From NCBI GenBank assembly GCA_016703945.1, contig JADJBC010000041.1, forward strand, positions 62,001 through 126,000: a stretch of 64,000 nucleotides of DNA, given 5' to 3'. Made by a program: the position numbers and the translations under genes. This document shows, piece after piece, positions 23,205 through 31,887 of this stretch. This DNA comes from Candidatus Aalborgicola danicus. GTDB lineage: Bacteria > Pseudomonadota > Gammaproteobacteria > Burkholderiales > Burkholderiaceae_C. The notes below the pieces were generated by a model. The model ran no database searches. It worked only from the letters and a program-made list of their open reading frames with translations, and had not been told where the DNA came from. How positions within the stretch are numbered: the first letter of the stretch is position 1; each line of letters starts with the position of its first letter.

Positions 23205-23879
23205 ATGCGAATATTGATCGCCGAAGACGACCAGGTGCTGGCCGACGGCCTGCTGAGGGCCTTGCGGGGCGCAGGGGCGGCTGTGGACCACGTGGCCAGT
23301 GGCTCTGAGGCCGATGCGGCGCTGATGACCAACACCGAATTTGACTTGCTGATTCTGGATCTGGGTCTGCCCAAGATGCACGGCCTGGAAGTGCTGAAAA
23401 AGCTGCGCGGGCGTGGATCCTCCCTACCGGTTCTGATTCTGACGGCGGCTGATTCAGTCGATGAACGCGTCAAGGGGCTGGACTACGGGGCCGACGACTA
23501 TATGGCCAAACCCTTCAGTCTGCAGGAACTCGAAGCCCGCGTGCGCGCCTTGGTACGCCGCGGCATGGGCGCCACCAGCAGCAGCATCAAGCATGGGCCT
23601 CTCACTTACGATCAGGCCGGTCGTGTGGCGACCATTGACGGCAAGATGGTCGAGTTGTCTGCGCGCGAGCTGGGTCTGCTGGAAGTTCTGCTGCAACGCG
23701 CCGGGCGGCTGGTCAGCAAAGACCAGTTGGTCGAACGCCTGTGTGAATGGGGTGAAGAGGTGAGCAACAACGCCATTGAGGTTTACATCCACCGCTTGCG
23801 CAAGAAGATAGAAAAAGGCCCCATCCGCATTGCGACGGTTCGCGGTCTGGGATATTGCCTGGAAAAAATTCCGAACTGA
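23205..23879 (+). CDS. OmpR-family response regulator (TctD/QseB-like)
   Basis: A 224-residue two-component regulator. The receiver domain (about 1-115) has acidic pocket EDD (7-9), phospho-acceptor D52 and K102 in MAKPF. A winged-helix DNA-binding domain (about 125-222) ends in IYIHRLRKKIEKG...TVRGLGYCLEK-type sequence. It is followed by its cognate sensor kinase after about 100 nt. TctD resemblance is based on the TctE-like partner. Confidence 0.92.
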   Translation: MRILIAEDDQVLADGLLRALRGAGAAVDHVASGSEADAALMTNTEFDLLILDLGLPKMHGLEVLKKLRGRGSSLPVLILTAADSVDERVKGLDYGADDYMAKPFSLQELEARVRALVRRGMGATSSSIKHGPLTYDQAGRVATIDGKMVELSARELGLLEVLLQRAGRLVSKDQLVERLCEWGEEVSNNAIEVYIHRLRKKIEKGPIRIATVRGLGYCLEKIPN

Positions 23880-23888
23880 GAATGTGGC

Positions 23889-23930
23889 CCCCACGCTTGT
23901 CGCTTTACATACTGTGCTGCCCGCCTGGGG
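23889..23930 (+). repeat. Degenerate copy of the GC-rich intergenic repeat
   Basis: GGCCCCCACGCTTGTCGC and CTGCCCGCCTGGGGGGCC recall the 45-nt GC-rich element at 30572 and 33807. The two halves can pair. It lies between the response regulator and sensor kinase. Confidence 0.4.
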
Positions 23931-23981
23931 GGCCATCGCGGCTTGCGGCGGTCCGGCGCCGCTCAAGCTCGCCCTGACCCT

Positions 23982-25418
23982 GTGAAGATCTTCCAGCGCG
24001 AGCAACGCAGCCTGTTCGGAGAGATCCTGGACTGGATGCTAACGCCGTTACTGTTGTTGTGGCCTGTGAGTCTGGTGTTGACCTGGTTGGTGGCCCAGGG
24101 CATCGCTGGCAAGCCGTTCGACCGGGCGCTGGAGTACAACGTCGCAGCCTTGGCTCAGTTGGTCACGGTCAACCAGAACAAGGCCCAATTTGTCCTGCCT
24201 TTGCCCGCACGGGAACTCCTGCGTGCCGATGACACCGACACGGTCTACTACCAGGTGCTAGGAACATCGGGTGAGTACCTCAACGGAGAGAAAAACCTGC
24301 CTTTGCCACCGGAAGATGAAAGGCTTGCCCCGGGTGAAGTCCGTATCCGTGACGACGAGTTCCGCGGTATGGCTATCAAGGTCGCGTACACCTGGGTCAA
24401 ACTGGATGTACCCAACAGCAAACCGGCGCTGGTGCAAGTGGCGGAAACCATGGACAAACGCGCCCTGCTTGCCACCGAAATCGTCAAGGGTGTGATGTTG
24501 CCGCAGTTTGTCATCTTGCCACTGGCGGTGTTACTGGTCTGGCTGGCATTGGTACAGGCCATCAAACCCCTGAATCACCTGGAAGAACGCATCCGGGCGC
24601 GCAGCCCCGATGACCTCAGCCCATTGGATGCGCAGGCCGTGCCTATTGAGGTCGTGCCGTTGGTGTCGTCCGTTAACGATTTGCTGATGCGACTGAAAGA
24701 TTCCATCGCTACGCAAAAACGCTTTCTGGCGGACGCAGCGCATCAGCTCAAAACGCCGCTGGCCGGACTGCGCATGCAGGCCGACCTGGCGCAACGAGAA
24801 GGCGCCAACGCCGAAGATCTGAAACAGTCTTTGCGACAGATCGGCCGCTCCAGCATCCGCGCCACCCACACCGTCAACCAACTCCTAGCCTTGGCCCGCG
24901 CCGAAAGCAGTGGCACCGCCATGAGCCAGCAACCGTGCAACCTGGTGCGTCTCACCATGGATGTCATCCGTGATTGTGTGCCGCGGGCCATGGACAAACA
25001 CATTGACATTGGGTACGAAGGCGCAGAACAAGGTAGCGACGATACCGTCTTGATGGGCAACCCGACCTTGCTCAAGGAAATGGTGCGCAATCTGATGGAC
25101 AACGCCATTAACTACACACCGTCCAATGCCGACAAGCCCGGAATGATTACAGCGCGCATCCTGAAAGACCCCTTCAGCAAGGTGCTCGTGCTACAGGTAG
25201 AAGACTCAGGGCCCGGCATTCCGCCGGTCGAACGTGAACTGGTGTTTCAGCCTTTCTACCGGGTTCTGGGGACCGAGGCGGATGGCTCGGGCCTGGGTCT
25301 GCCCATTGTTCTGGAGATCGCACGCCAACACAATGCCAGTGTCAGCATCGAAGACAGCCGACCGGGTCAATCGCCACCTGGAACCTGCTTTACCGTTCGT
25401 TTTGCCCAGTCAGATTGA
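23982..25418 (+). CDS. TctE-like sensor histidine kinase
   Basis: A 478-residue inner-membrane kinase. The first helix is at about residues 19-38, followed by a periplasmic 2CSK_N-type sensor (about 40-172) and a second helix (about 174-193). A short HAMP-like linker precedes the dimerisation box with H254 in DAAHQLKTPLAGL. ATP-binding N, G1 and G2 boxes follow (NLMDNAINYTP, DSGPGIPP, GSGLGLPI). GTG at 23982 (VKIFQREQRSLFG) is preferred over an in-frame TTG at 23943, because the upstream part is GC-rich repeat-like sequence. In TctDE systems the sensor controls tricarboxylate uptake; no transporter is adjacent here, so the signal is unknown. Confidence 0.9.
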   Translation: MKIFQREQRSLFGEILDWMLTPLLLLWPVSLVLTWLVAQGIAGKPFDRALEYNVAALAQLVTVNQNKAQFVLPLPARELLRADDTDTVYYQVLGTSGEYLNGEKNLPLPPEDERLAPGEVRIRDDEFRGMAIKVAYTWVKLDVPNSKPALVQVAETMDKRALLATEIVKGVMLPQFVILPLAVLLVWLALVQAIKPLNHLEERIRARSPDDLSPLDAQAVPIEVVPLVSSVNDLLMRLKDSIATQKRFLADAAHQLKTPLAGLRMQADLAQREGANAEDLKQSLRQIGRSSIRATHTVNQLLALARAESSGTAMSQQPCNLVRLTMDVIRDCVPRAMDKHIDIGYEGAEQGSDDTVLMGNPTLLKEMVRNLMDNAINYTPSNADKPGMITARILKDPFSKVLVLQVEDSGPGIPPVERELVFQPFYRVLGTEADGSGLGLPIVLEIARQHNASVSIEDSRPGQSPPGTCFTVRFAQSD

Positions 25419-25438
25419 GCGCCGTCCGAGCGCCGCAG

Positions 25439-26098
25439 TCAGCTGCAGTTTTTCAACGTACGGCCCGCCAACGCTGGTTTGAGATCGTTCAGACGACGCT
25501 TCATCTCCTGCGTCAAAGCCGGTAGCTTGAGCTGCGTTTGTTGTCCTTCGGCACGTTCCTGCACCACCCTCGCGGTGCGAATTCCCCGCAAGCTCAGGCG
25601 CGCCAGTTCGGCCTGTGCGGCCGACTGGCTGTCAAAACCGCCCAATGACAGCCCGATTTCCAGATCCGCATTGTTCAGGACTTGCGGTACTAGGCGCATA
25701 ACCGCAAGTTCCTCACGCTTTTTGGCCAACCCCTCGGCGTTGGCAAACTTGCCCATATAGACAATCCAGCGCGCCGGTACGGTGCTCACTTGCAATTGCC
25801 AGCTGCCCGGCACCAAAGTGGCCTCCAGCGCCGCGCGCAACACCGTGGCTTGGGCGTCATCAAACGGTCCGGCTTGCAGACATTCCTTGGGGACCAAATC
25901 CGCCTGCACCTGCGCTTCGACCCGCTTGAATTCCGCAGTAGTCAGAACCCGAAAGGCCTCCGGCTTGATTTGTTGCTCCATGCGCTGGGGCTCATGCTGG
26001 GATGTTGGAGCGAAACCGTATGAACGCAGCATGCCTTGACTCCACACAAAATAAGCGCCATTGGCCAGAATCAAAGTCAAAAATAACAGTCTCAGCAT
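25439..26098 (-). CDS. SPOR-domain membrane-anchored protein
   Basis: A 219-residue protein with one N-terminal membrane anchor (MLRLLFLTLILANGAYFVW) and a periplasmic region. It ends in an SPOR-like fold at about 95-180 (WQLQVSTVPARWIVYMGKFANAEGLAKKREEL...ADLEIGLSLGGFDSQSAAQAELARLSLRGIRTA). SPOR domains bind denuded peptidoglycan at division sites. It follows birA by 4 nt and is the third gene of the SET-birA-SPOR operon. Confidence 0.8.
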   Translation of the reverse strand: MLRLLFLTLILANGAYFVWSQGMLRSYGFAPTSQHEPQRMEQQIKPEAFRVLTTAEFKRVEAQVQADLVPKECLQAGPFDDAQATVLRAALEATLVPGSWQLQVSTVPARWIVYMGKFANAEGLAKKREELAVMRLVPQVLNNADLEIGLSLGGFDSQSAAQAELARLSLRGIRTARVVQERAEGQQTQLKLPALTQEMKRRLNDLKPALAGRTLKNCS

Positions 26099-26102
26099 GG
26101 TG

Positions 26103-26993
26103 TCATTGCGCTTGTGTAGATGGGGTCGGGCGCACGCTAACTTCTGCGCTGGTGATTTTTTTTAAACCGTTTTTAGTATGCACCAGCAACGCTCCGGCGG
26201 TGTCAACGCCGCGGGCGAACCCGGTCGTACCATCGTTGCACAAAATCTCTTTTCCGTACAACACATCACGTGCATGAAACGCTGCACGCAAGGGGCCAAA
26301 CCCATCCGACTCAAAACGCTGCACTGCGGATACCAGCGGCGGTACCAGGCGGGCCAGTGCCGTCGGCGCATTGACGCCTGGCAGAACTTCAGACAACGCG
26401 GCTGGCGGCGTACGTAGCCCCTGGCCACTGCGTGGCGTGATGTTGAGGCCAATGCCCACCACGGCATACCGCAGCTCACCGAGACTGGCCGTTTCAATGA
26501 GAATGCCTCCAAGCTTGCGCCCCTGCAGCCAGAGGTCGTTGGGCCATTTCAGTTGAAGGCTGGGGTGCAAGCTCTCTGCCAGGGCCAGTCCGACTGCGAG
26601 CGACAGACCCGACCAATCCTGCGGTGCCAGTGCAAAACCGAGTGAAAACGTCAACGATGGTTGCAGCTCGACACAAGCCGCACCATCAGAGGTTGGCACA
26701 GCGCCGAACTGACCTTCAGTGTGGCCATCGTTTCCGCTGAACCACTGCCGACCCAGACGCCCACGACCGGCCGTTTGTCGCTCAGCCACCAGCAACACCG
26801 CGTCCGCTTGGCCGGCGCGCGCGCGGCGCATCAGCTCGGTATTCGTCGAATCAATTTCGGGCAGAATTTCCACTGAAAACCCCGGCAGAGAAGGCGACAC
26901 CGCCGCCCAAATTGCCTCAGCAGGCCAGTGAATAGGCCCCAACAAAGGGTCCTTCGCAGCTTGGGGCGACCCGGCGCTGCTCATCTCGCTCAC
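26103..26993 (-). CDS. birA: Biotin--[acetyl-CoA carboxylase] ligase, class I (no HTH domain)
   Basis: A 296-residue BirA/LplA-fold ligase that attaches biotin to the carboxylase carrier protein. Motifs: EIDSTNTELMRRA (substrate loop), ERQTAGRGRLGRQW (biotinyl-AMP loop), LKWPNDLWLQGRKLGGILIE and VVGIGLNI. The E. coli-type N-terminal DNA-binding domain is absent, so it is an enzyme only and not a repressor. Its ATG overlaps the SET gene stop by 4 nt. Confidence 0.93.
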   Translation of the reverse strand: MSEMSSAGSPQAAKDPLLGPIHWPAEAIWAAVSPSLPGFSVEILPEIDSTNTELMRRARAGQADAVLLVAERQTAGRGRLGRQWFSGNDGHTEGQFGAVPTSDGAACVELQPSLTFSLGFALAPQDWSGLSLAVGLALAESLHPSLQLKWPNDLWLQGRKLGGILIETASLGELRYAVVGIGLNITPRSGQGLRTPPAALSEVLPGVNAPTALARLVPPLVSAVQRFESDGFGPLRAAFHARDVLYGKEILCNDGTTGFARGVDTAGALLVHTKNGLKKITSAEVSVRPTPSTQAQ

Positions 26994-27469
26994 TTCTTGC
27001 CGCGCTTAGGGGATAACAAGGTGCCGCGACAGGTCTTGGCACCGCACCAGCAGGGGTGCTCGGCCTTGAGCTTCTTGGTGTAGCGCTCGTCCAGGATGAG
27101 CCCGTAATCGTAGTTAAGCTCTTCACCGGGAGCGATGTCACGCAAGGCCTTGATGAAAATGCGACCATCAACTTCGTCGGCTTCACAGTTGCCATCACAC
27201 GAGTGGTTGATCCAGCGCGACGAGTTGCCACCGACCTTGGCGTCTATGACATGCGTTTCATCGATGTGAAAGTAAAACGTGTGGTTGGGGTCATTCGGGT
27301 CATGCGGGTGGCGCGCCTGGGCTTCTGCCCAGGTAATGATTTCGCCCACGTACTCGATGATGGTTTCACCCTCGCCAATATCCTGCAGCGCAAACACGCC
27401 CTTGCCATGCACGCCAGAACGACGGGTTTGAATGCGACGGGTGTCGCCACGGGGCATAGTCTTGCTCAC
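26990..27469 (-). CDS. SET-domain protein-lysine methyltransferase
   Basis: A 159-residue single-domain SET protein predicted to transfer methyl groups from AdoMet to lysine side chains. SET motifs: RRSGVHGKGVFALQDIGEGE (start of the fold), the pseudoknot pair NHSCDGNCEA and GEELNYDYG, and the post-SET cysteines HPCWCGAKTCRG. GTG at 27469 is chosen because AGAGAG lies at good spacing; ATG four codons later has no Shine-Dalgarno. An apparent longer reading frame to 28102 is antisense topB sequence. It is divergent from topB across 132 nt and leads an operon with birA. Bacterial SET enzymes often modify basic nucleoid or ribosomal proteins; the target here is unknown. Confidence 0.88.
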   Translation of the reverse strand: MSKTMPRGDTRRIQTRRSGVHGKGVFALQDIGEGETIIEYVGEIITWAEAQARHPHDPNDPNHTFYFHIDETHVIDAKVGGNSSRWINHSCDGNCEADEVDGRIFIKALRDIAPGEELNYDYGLILDERYTKKLKAEHPCWCGAKTCRGTLLSPKRGKK

Positions 27470-27533
27470 TGTTGCTCTCTTTTCTGCAGGTCGGACAACG
27501 GGTCTTAAAAATTTGGTATGGTGAACCGTATGG

Positions 27534-27582
27534 GCGCGCATGTGTGCGCCTGCGTGTGTGGGCGCGCACCTGCGCGCACGCG
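27534..27582. other. Alternating purine-pyrimidine (Z-DNA-prone) tract in the SET-topB promoter region
   Basis: Four nearly contiguous strictly alternating tracts: GCGCGCATGTGTGCGC (27534-27549), TGCGTGTGTG (27551-27560), GCGCGCAC (27562-27569) and TGCGCGCACGCG (27571-27582). Only single bases interrupt them. CG/TG alternation of this length can flip to Z-DNA under negative supercoiling. The tract ends 19 nt before the topoisomerase start codon. Confidence 0.7.
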
Positions 27583-27601
27583 AGAACTGGATTGTAGTCA
27601 G

Positions 27602-30568
27602 ATGAAAAACGCCGTTTTCAACAAAACATTGGTCATTGCAGAAAAGCCATCCGTTGCCCAAGACATCGTGCGGGCGCTTACACACACTGCGGGCAAGTTC
27701 GAGAAACACGACGAGTACTTTGAGAGCGACACCTATGTCGTCTCCAGCGCCGTGGGCCATTTGGTGGAAATCCAGGCGCCCGAAGAGTTTGACGTCAAAC
27801 GCGGCAAATGGAGCTTTGCCAACCTGCCGGTGATTCCGCCGCACTTTGACTTGAAGCCCGTAGACAAGACCAAGACCCGCCTGAACGCGGTGGTCAAACT
27901 GGCCAAACGCAAGGACGTGGACAAGATCGTCAACGCCTGTGACGCGGGCCGCGAGGGGGAGCTGATCTTCCGCCTGATCGAGCAGTACGCCGGTGGCGCC
28001 AAGCCGCTGGGCAAGCCGGTCAGCCGCCTGTGGCTGCAATCCATGACGCCGCAGGCTATCCGTGACGGCTTTGATCATCTGCGCACCAATGCGCAGATGC
28101 AACCCTTAGCCGATGCCGCCCGTTGCCGCAGCGAAGCCGACTGGCTGGTGGGCATCAACGGCACCCGCGCCATGACCGCCTTCAACTCGCGCGACGGTGG
28201 CTTCTTTTTGACCACCGTAGGCCGGGTGCAAACACCCACGCTGTCCGTGGTAGTGGAACGCGAAGAGCAGATCCGTAAATTCATCAGCCGCGACTACTGG
28301 GAGATCCACGCGAGCTTCCATGCCCAGGCCGGTGAATACCCGGCCAAGTGGTTCAACCCGGCATGGAAAAAAGATGCGGACGACGCCGAGAAAAAGGCCG
28401 ACCGTGTTTGGACCCAACGTGAAGCGCAGACCATTGCAGACGCAGTGCGTGGACAACCCGCCACGGTCACCGAAGAAAGCAAGCCCACTACCCAGGCGTC
28501 ACCCCTGCTGTTTGATCTGACCAGCCTGCAGCGTGAGGCCAATGGCAAGTTTGGTTTCTCGGCCAAGACCACGCTGTCCATCGCCCAAAGCCTGTACGAG
28601 CGCCACAAGGCACTGACCTACCCGCGTACCGATTCACGCAACCTGCCCGAAGACTATGTGGCGGTGGTGAAAGACACCATGGGCATGCTGGCCAACAGCG
28701 GCATGAAACATCTGGCCCCGTTTGCTGCGCAGGCCGTTAAGGGCGGCTATGTGAAACCGACCAAGCGCGTGTTCGACAACGCCAAGGTCAGTGACCACTT
28801 TGCCATCATCCCAACCCTGCAGGCACCCCATGGCCTGAGTGAGGCCGAGCAAAAGATTTACGACCTGGTGGTGCGCCGCTTTTTGGCCATCTTCTTCCCC
28901 AGTGCCGAATACCAGGTGACTACCAGAATCACGGTGGCTGCCCAACAGTCCTTCAAGACCGAAGGCAAGGTGCTGGTCAAGCCGGGCTGGCTGGCCATCT
29001 ACGGCAAGGAAGCCGCCGACGAAGTGGCCGACGCCAAGGATGGCGACAAAGGCCAGAACCTGGTGCCGGTGCAACAGGATGAAAAGGTCAAAGGTGACCC
29101 GGTCGACCCCAAGGGCTTAAAAACTAAACCCCCAGCGCGCTACTCTGAAGCAACACTGCTGGGCGCCATGGAAGGTGCTGGCAAAACCGTGGAAGACGAT
29201 GAACTGCGCGAAGCCATGCAAGAAAAGGGCCTGGGTACACCCGCCACCCGCTCGTCCATCATCGAAGGTTTGATCGCCGAGAAATATATGCTGCGCGAAG
29301 GGCGCGAACTGATCCCCACCGCCAAGGCCTTCCAGTTGATGACACTGTTGCGCGGATTGGGCGTGGAGGAACTGTCCAAGGCCGAGCTGACTGGCGAATG
29401 GGAATACAAGCTGGCCCAGATGGAGCACGGCAAGTTGAGCCGCACCAGCTTCATGGCCGAGATTGCCGCCATGACCGAGCGCATGGTCAAAAAGGCCAAG
29501 GAATACGACCGCGACACCATTCCCGGCGACTACGCCACCCTCACCGCGCCGTGTCCGAACTGCGGCGGCATCGTCAAGGAAAACTACCGCCGCTACACCT
29601 GTACGGGCAAATCCGGCAATGAAGACGGCTGCGGCTTCTCGTTTGGCAAATCGCCGGCAGGACGCACGTTTGAGCAGGCCGAAGTCGAGCAATTCCTTGC
29701 AACCAAACACATTGGTCCGCTGGACGGCTTCCGCTCCAAGGCCGGCTGGCCGTTTGTCGCCGAAATGGTCATCAAGTTCGACGACGAGACCAAGAACTAC
29801 AAACTTGAATTCGACTTTGGGGATGACAAGAAGGGCGAAGACAGCGGGGAGATCATCGACTTCTCGGCGCAGGAATCCCTGGGCGCTTGTCCGAAGTGCG
29901 GCGGCTCGGTTTTCGAACACGGCAAGAACTACGTCTGCGACCGCTCGGTCCCCACACACGCCCACCCCACGCCGAGCTGCGACTTCAAGAGCGGCCAGAT
30001 CATCCTGCAGCAACCCATCGAGCGCGCGCAAATGCAGAAACTGCTGGCCACCGGCAAGACCGATCTGCTGGAAAAGTTTGTTTCCATGCGCACGCGCCGC
30101 GCCTTCAAGGCCATGCTGGCCTGGGATGCCGAAGCCGGCAAGGTGAATTTCGAGTTTGCACCCAGCAAATTCCCGCCCCGCAAGACGGCGGCCAAGTCCA
30201 CGTCTGCTAGTAAATCAGTAGCTGATCGCGCAGCAACGACGGGGGCTGCAGCCAAAAAAGCTCCAACAAAAAAGACCGCTACCAGCAAACCGGCAGCCAA
30301 AGCCGCTGCCAAGCCCAAAGCCCCACGCAAGACCACTGCGGCCAGTGGCAAGCTGCCCAGCGCCGCGCTGGCCGCAGTGATTGGCAACGAACCAGTGGCC
30401 CGCACCGAGGTGGTTAAAAAGCTGTGGGACTACATCAAGGCCAATGGCCTGCAAGATGCGGCCAACAAGCGCGCCATCAATGCCGACGCCAAACTGCTGC
30501 CGGTCTTCGGCAAGCCCCAGGTGACGATGTTTGAACTGGCGGGAATTGTCGGAAAACACCTGAGTTAA
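27602..30568 (+). CDS. topB: DNA topoisomerase III with C-terminal zinc ribbons and SWIB domain
   Basis: A 988-residue type IA topoisomerase. The TOPRIM domain begins TLVIAEKPSVAQDI and contains NACDAGREGELIFRL. The catalytic tyrosine is Y340 in TYPRTDSR, and the IEGLIAEKYM segment is present. Two cysteine-rich ribbons follow (CPNCGG...CTGKSGNEDGC and CPKCGG...C...C). Next comes a linker of about 60 residues rich in Lys, Ala, Thr and Pro resembling histone H1 tails. It ends in a SWIB/MDM2 domain (LPSAALAAVIGNEPVARTEVVKKLWDYI). ATG 27602 begins the conserved TOPRIM region; the upstream in-frame extension is encoded by the Z-DNA-prone tract. The linker includes a 54-nt repeat copy at 30206-30259. 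TopB-SWIB fusions are known in betaproteobacteria and a topoisomerase-SWIB fusion in Chlamydia. Confidence 0.95.
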   Translation: MKNAVFNKTLVIAEKPSVAQDIVRALTHTAGKFEKHDEYFESDTYVVSSAVGHLVEIQAPEEFDVKRGKWSFANLPVIPPHFDLKPVDKTKTRLNAVVKLAKRKDVDKIVNACDAGREGELIFRLIEQYAGGAKPLGKPVSRLWLQSMTPQAIRDGFDHLRTNAQMQPLADAARCRSEADWLVGINGTRAMTAFNSRDGGFFLTTVGRVQTPTLSVVVEREEQIRKFISRDYWEIHASFHAQAGEYPAKWFNPAWKKDADDAEKKADRVWTQREAQTIADAVRGQPATVTEESKPTTQASPLLFDLTSLQREANGKFGFSAKTTLSIAQSLYERHKALTYPRTDSRNLPEDYVAVVKDTMGMLANSGMKHLAPFAAQAVKGGYVKPTKRVFDNAKVSDHFAIIPTLQAPHGLSEAEQKIYDLVVRRFLAIFFPSAEYQVTTRITVAAQQSFKTEGKVLVKPGWLAIYGKEAADEVADAKDGDKGQNLVPVQQDEKVKGDPVDPKGLKTKPPARYSEATLLGAMEGAGKTVEDDELREAMQEKGLGTPATRSSIIEGLIAEKYMLREGRELIPTAKAFQLMTLLRGLGVEELSKAELTGEWEYKLAQMEHGKLSRTSFMAEIAAMTERMVKKAKEYDRDTIPGDYATLTAPCPNCGGIVKENYRRYTCTGKSGNEDGCGFSFGKSPAGRTFEQAEVEQFLATKHIGPLDGFRSKAGWPFVAEMVIKFDDETKNYKLEFDFGDDKKGEDSGEIIDFSAQESLGACPKCGGSVFEHGKNYVCDRSVPTHAHPTPSCDFKSGQIILQQPIERAQMQKLLATGKTDLLEKFVSMRTRRAFKAMLAWDAEAGKVNFEFAPSKFPPRKTAAKSTSASKSVADRAATTGAAAKKAPTKKTATSKPAAKAAAKPKAPRKTTAASGKLPSAALAAVIGNEPVARTEVVKKLWDYIKANGLQDAANKRAINADAKLLPVFGKPQVTMFELAGIVGKHLS
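30206..30259 (+). repeat. 54-nt dispersed repeat, copy d (inside topB)
   Basis: GCTAGTAAATCAGTAGCTGA, then GCGCA and the core GACGGGGGCTGCAG. Diverged, but co-linear with the other copies up to the core. Here the host gene reads the plus strand, giving ASKSVADRAATTGAAAKK-like sequence in the flexible linker. Confidence 0.5.
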
Positions 30569-30571
30569 TGA

Positions 30572-30692
30572 CCCCCACGCTCCGCCGCTGCGCGGGTCGC
30601 TGCCCCCCAAGGGGGCTAATTTTCTTGGGGCGGCCCGGCGAAAAATTGTGCCTACCCCACGCTCCGCCTCTGCGCGGGTCGCTGCCCGTAGG
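30572..30692 (+). repeat. GC-rich intergenic repeat, full copy plus a second partial copy
   Basis: Bases 30572-30616 are identical over 45 nt to the reverse complement of 33807-33851. They include CGCTCCGCCGCTGCGCGGGT and the self-complementary CCCCCCAAGGGGGC end. A flank CTTGGGGCGGCCCGGCG (30624-30640) is also shared with the other copy. A shorter, slightly changed copy follows at 30655-30692. It separates convergent topB and the esterase gene and may act as a terminator-like hairpin. Confidence 0.8.
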
Positions 30693-30695
30693 AGG

Positions 30696-31379
30696 TCAGT
30701 GAGTGGACGACGGCGGCGCGGCCTCCTGCGCCGCCGTCCAAAGATGCTGGGCAATGTGGGTGCTGAGCTTGGTAACGGCCAGCTCAATCAGGTCGGGGTG
30801 CAGTTCATGACCGACAGAGGGAACGACCTCCGCCGTGATGTCGCAGCCCATGTCACGCAAATGATGGGCCGCAACCACGCTGTGGCTGTAGTGGATCCGC
30901 GTGTCTTGTTTGCCGTGCAAAAAATGCAGGGTGGTCACTGACGGCGGCTCAGCGGGCAGGGTGGTAAAGCGCCCGCCGATGGCCAACACCCGGCTGGCCA
31001 GCATGGGCTTGGGCTTGCTGGCCTCCAGCACCATTTCGGCACCCTCGGACAGCCCGATCAGGGCGGTCGCAGCAGCCGATACGCCACTGCGCGCCTGCCA
31101 ATCACGCACGGCGGCTTGCAGCCCGGGCAGCGCTCCCGCAACCCGCGGCAGACGGTTATCTTCGGTCAGGCCCTCCGCGGAGAACCACTCGAATCCATTG
31201 GGTGTTGCGGCCGGAGCGTTGGCCTGCAGGGACACGATGGTGGCCAGGGGAAAGGTTTCACGCAAACGCTCGCCCAGTGGCAACAGCGATGCGGCGTCTT
31301 CCCCCGCGGCGTGACACAACACAATCAGTTGCGCCGGTGTGTTGGCGGGCTCTTGGATGACGAGTGAAAGGTCGGGCAT
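30696..31379 (-). CDS. Alpha/beta-hydrolase esterase, YpfH-like
   Basis: A 227-residue cytosolic carboxylesterase of the phospholipase/carboxylesterase (YpfH) group. The N-terminal oxyanion region VLCHAAGEDAASLLPLGE is followed by nucleophile elbow GLSEGAEM. The acid is in HGKQDTRI and the histidine in VGHELHP. ATG 31379 fits the family N-terminus (MPDLSLVI). It lies 16 nt after the YchJ-like gene, so the two are probably co-transcribed. The substrate is unknown; YpfH hydrolyses short-chain acyl esters. Confidence 0.85.
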   Translation of the reverse strand: MPDLSLVIQEPANTPAQLIVLCHAAGEDAASLLPLGERLRETFPLATIVSLQANAPAATPNGFEWFSAEGLTEDNRLPRVAGALPGLQAAVRDWQARSGVSAAATALIGLSEGAEMVLEASKPKPMLASRVLAIGGRFTTLPAEPPSVTTLHFLHGKQDTRIHYSHSVVAAHHLRDMGCDITAEVVPSVGHELHPDLIELAVTKLSTHIAQHLWTAAQEAAPPSSTH

Positions 31380-31395
31380 AACGGGTTCTGGAGTT

Positions 31396-31782
31396 TTACG
31401 GGCCGTGCATTTGCCCGTCGATATAGTACCAACGCCCGTTTTCACGAACAAAGCGGCTGGTCTCGTGTATGCGTTGGCCACGACCGTCGACGCGGCAACG
31501 GGCGACAAACTCCACCACGCCCGCGTCACCACTGCTGGCGGTATGGCGCACTTCCAGCCCCAGCCATTTGGCGCTCTGCAATTCCAGTTCACCCGGTGCC
31601 GTGGAACCATGCCAGGTAGCCACCAAGTAGTCGGCCAAACCCAGTACATAGGCGCTGTAGCGCGAACGCATCAACGCCTCCGGGGTTGGGGCATGAACAC
31701 CCCTTGTCAAGCCGTTGTGCCACTGGCCGCAACAGTCCGCAAGGTCGATTCCACTGCCACAGGGGCACTCGGTTTGTTTCAC
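31396..31782 (-). CDS. YchJ/UPF0225-family SEC-C motif protein
   Basis: A 128-residue protein starting with a SEC-C-like zinc motif (CPCGSGIDLADCCG), followed by the NTF2-like YchJ core (ALMRSRYSAYVLGLADYLVATWH...RFVRENGRWYYIDG). The function is not established; the SEC-C knuckle binds zinc. It starts about 100 nt from the divergent acyltransferase gene. Confidence 0.9.
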   Translation of the reverse strand: MKQTECPCGSGIDLADCCGQWHNGLTRGVHAPTPEALMRSRYSAYVLGLADYLVATWHGSTAPGELELQSAKWLGLEVRHTASSGDAGVVEFVARCRVDGRGQRIHETSRFVRENGRWYYIDGQMHGP

Positions 31783-31887
31783 ATCAGGCTTTCATTGATT
31801 ACGCAAACGCCGCCGTGCAATGTAAGTCAAAGCACAGAAGAATACAGCGACAATCGCTCGCGCGCCAAACCAATCCCGCCCGTTTTC

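Noticed and set aside
27470..28102. N-terminal extension of the SET protein to about 370 residues
   Set aside because: The extra part is antisense to topB and contains no SET-related sequence; a GTG with good ribosome-binding site defines the short form.
29117..30031. 304-codon minus-strand frame inside topB
   Set aside because: Shadow of the topoisomerase C-terminal region; no features of its own.
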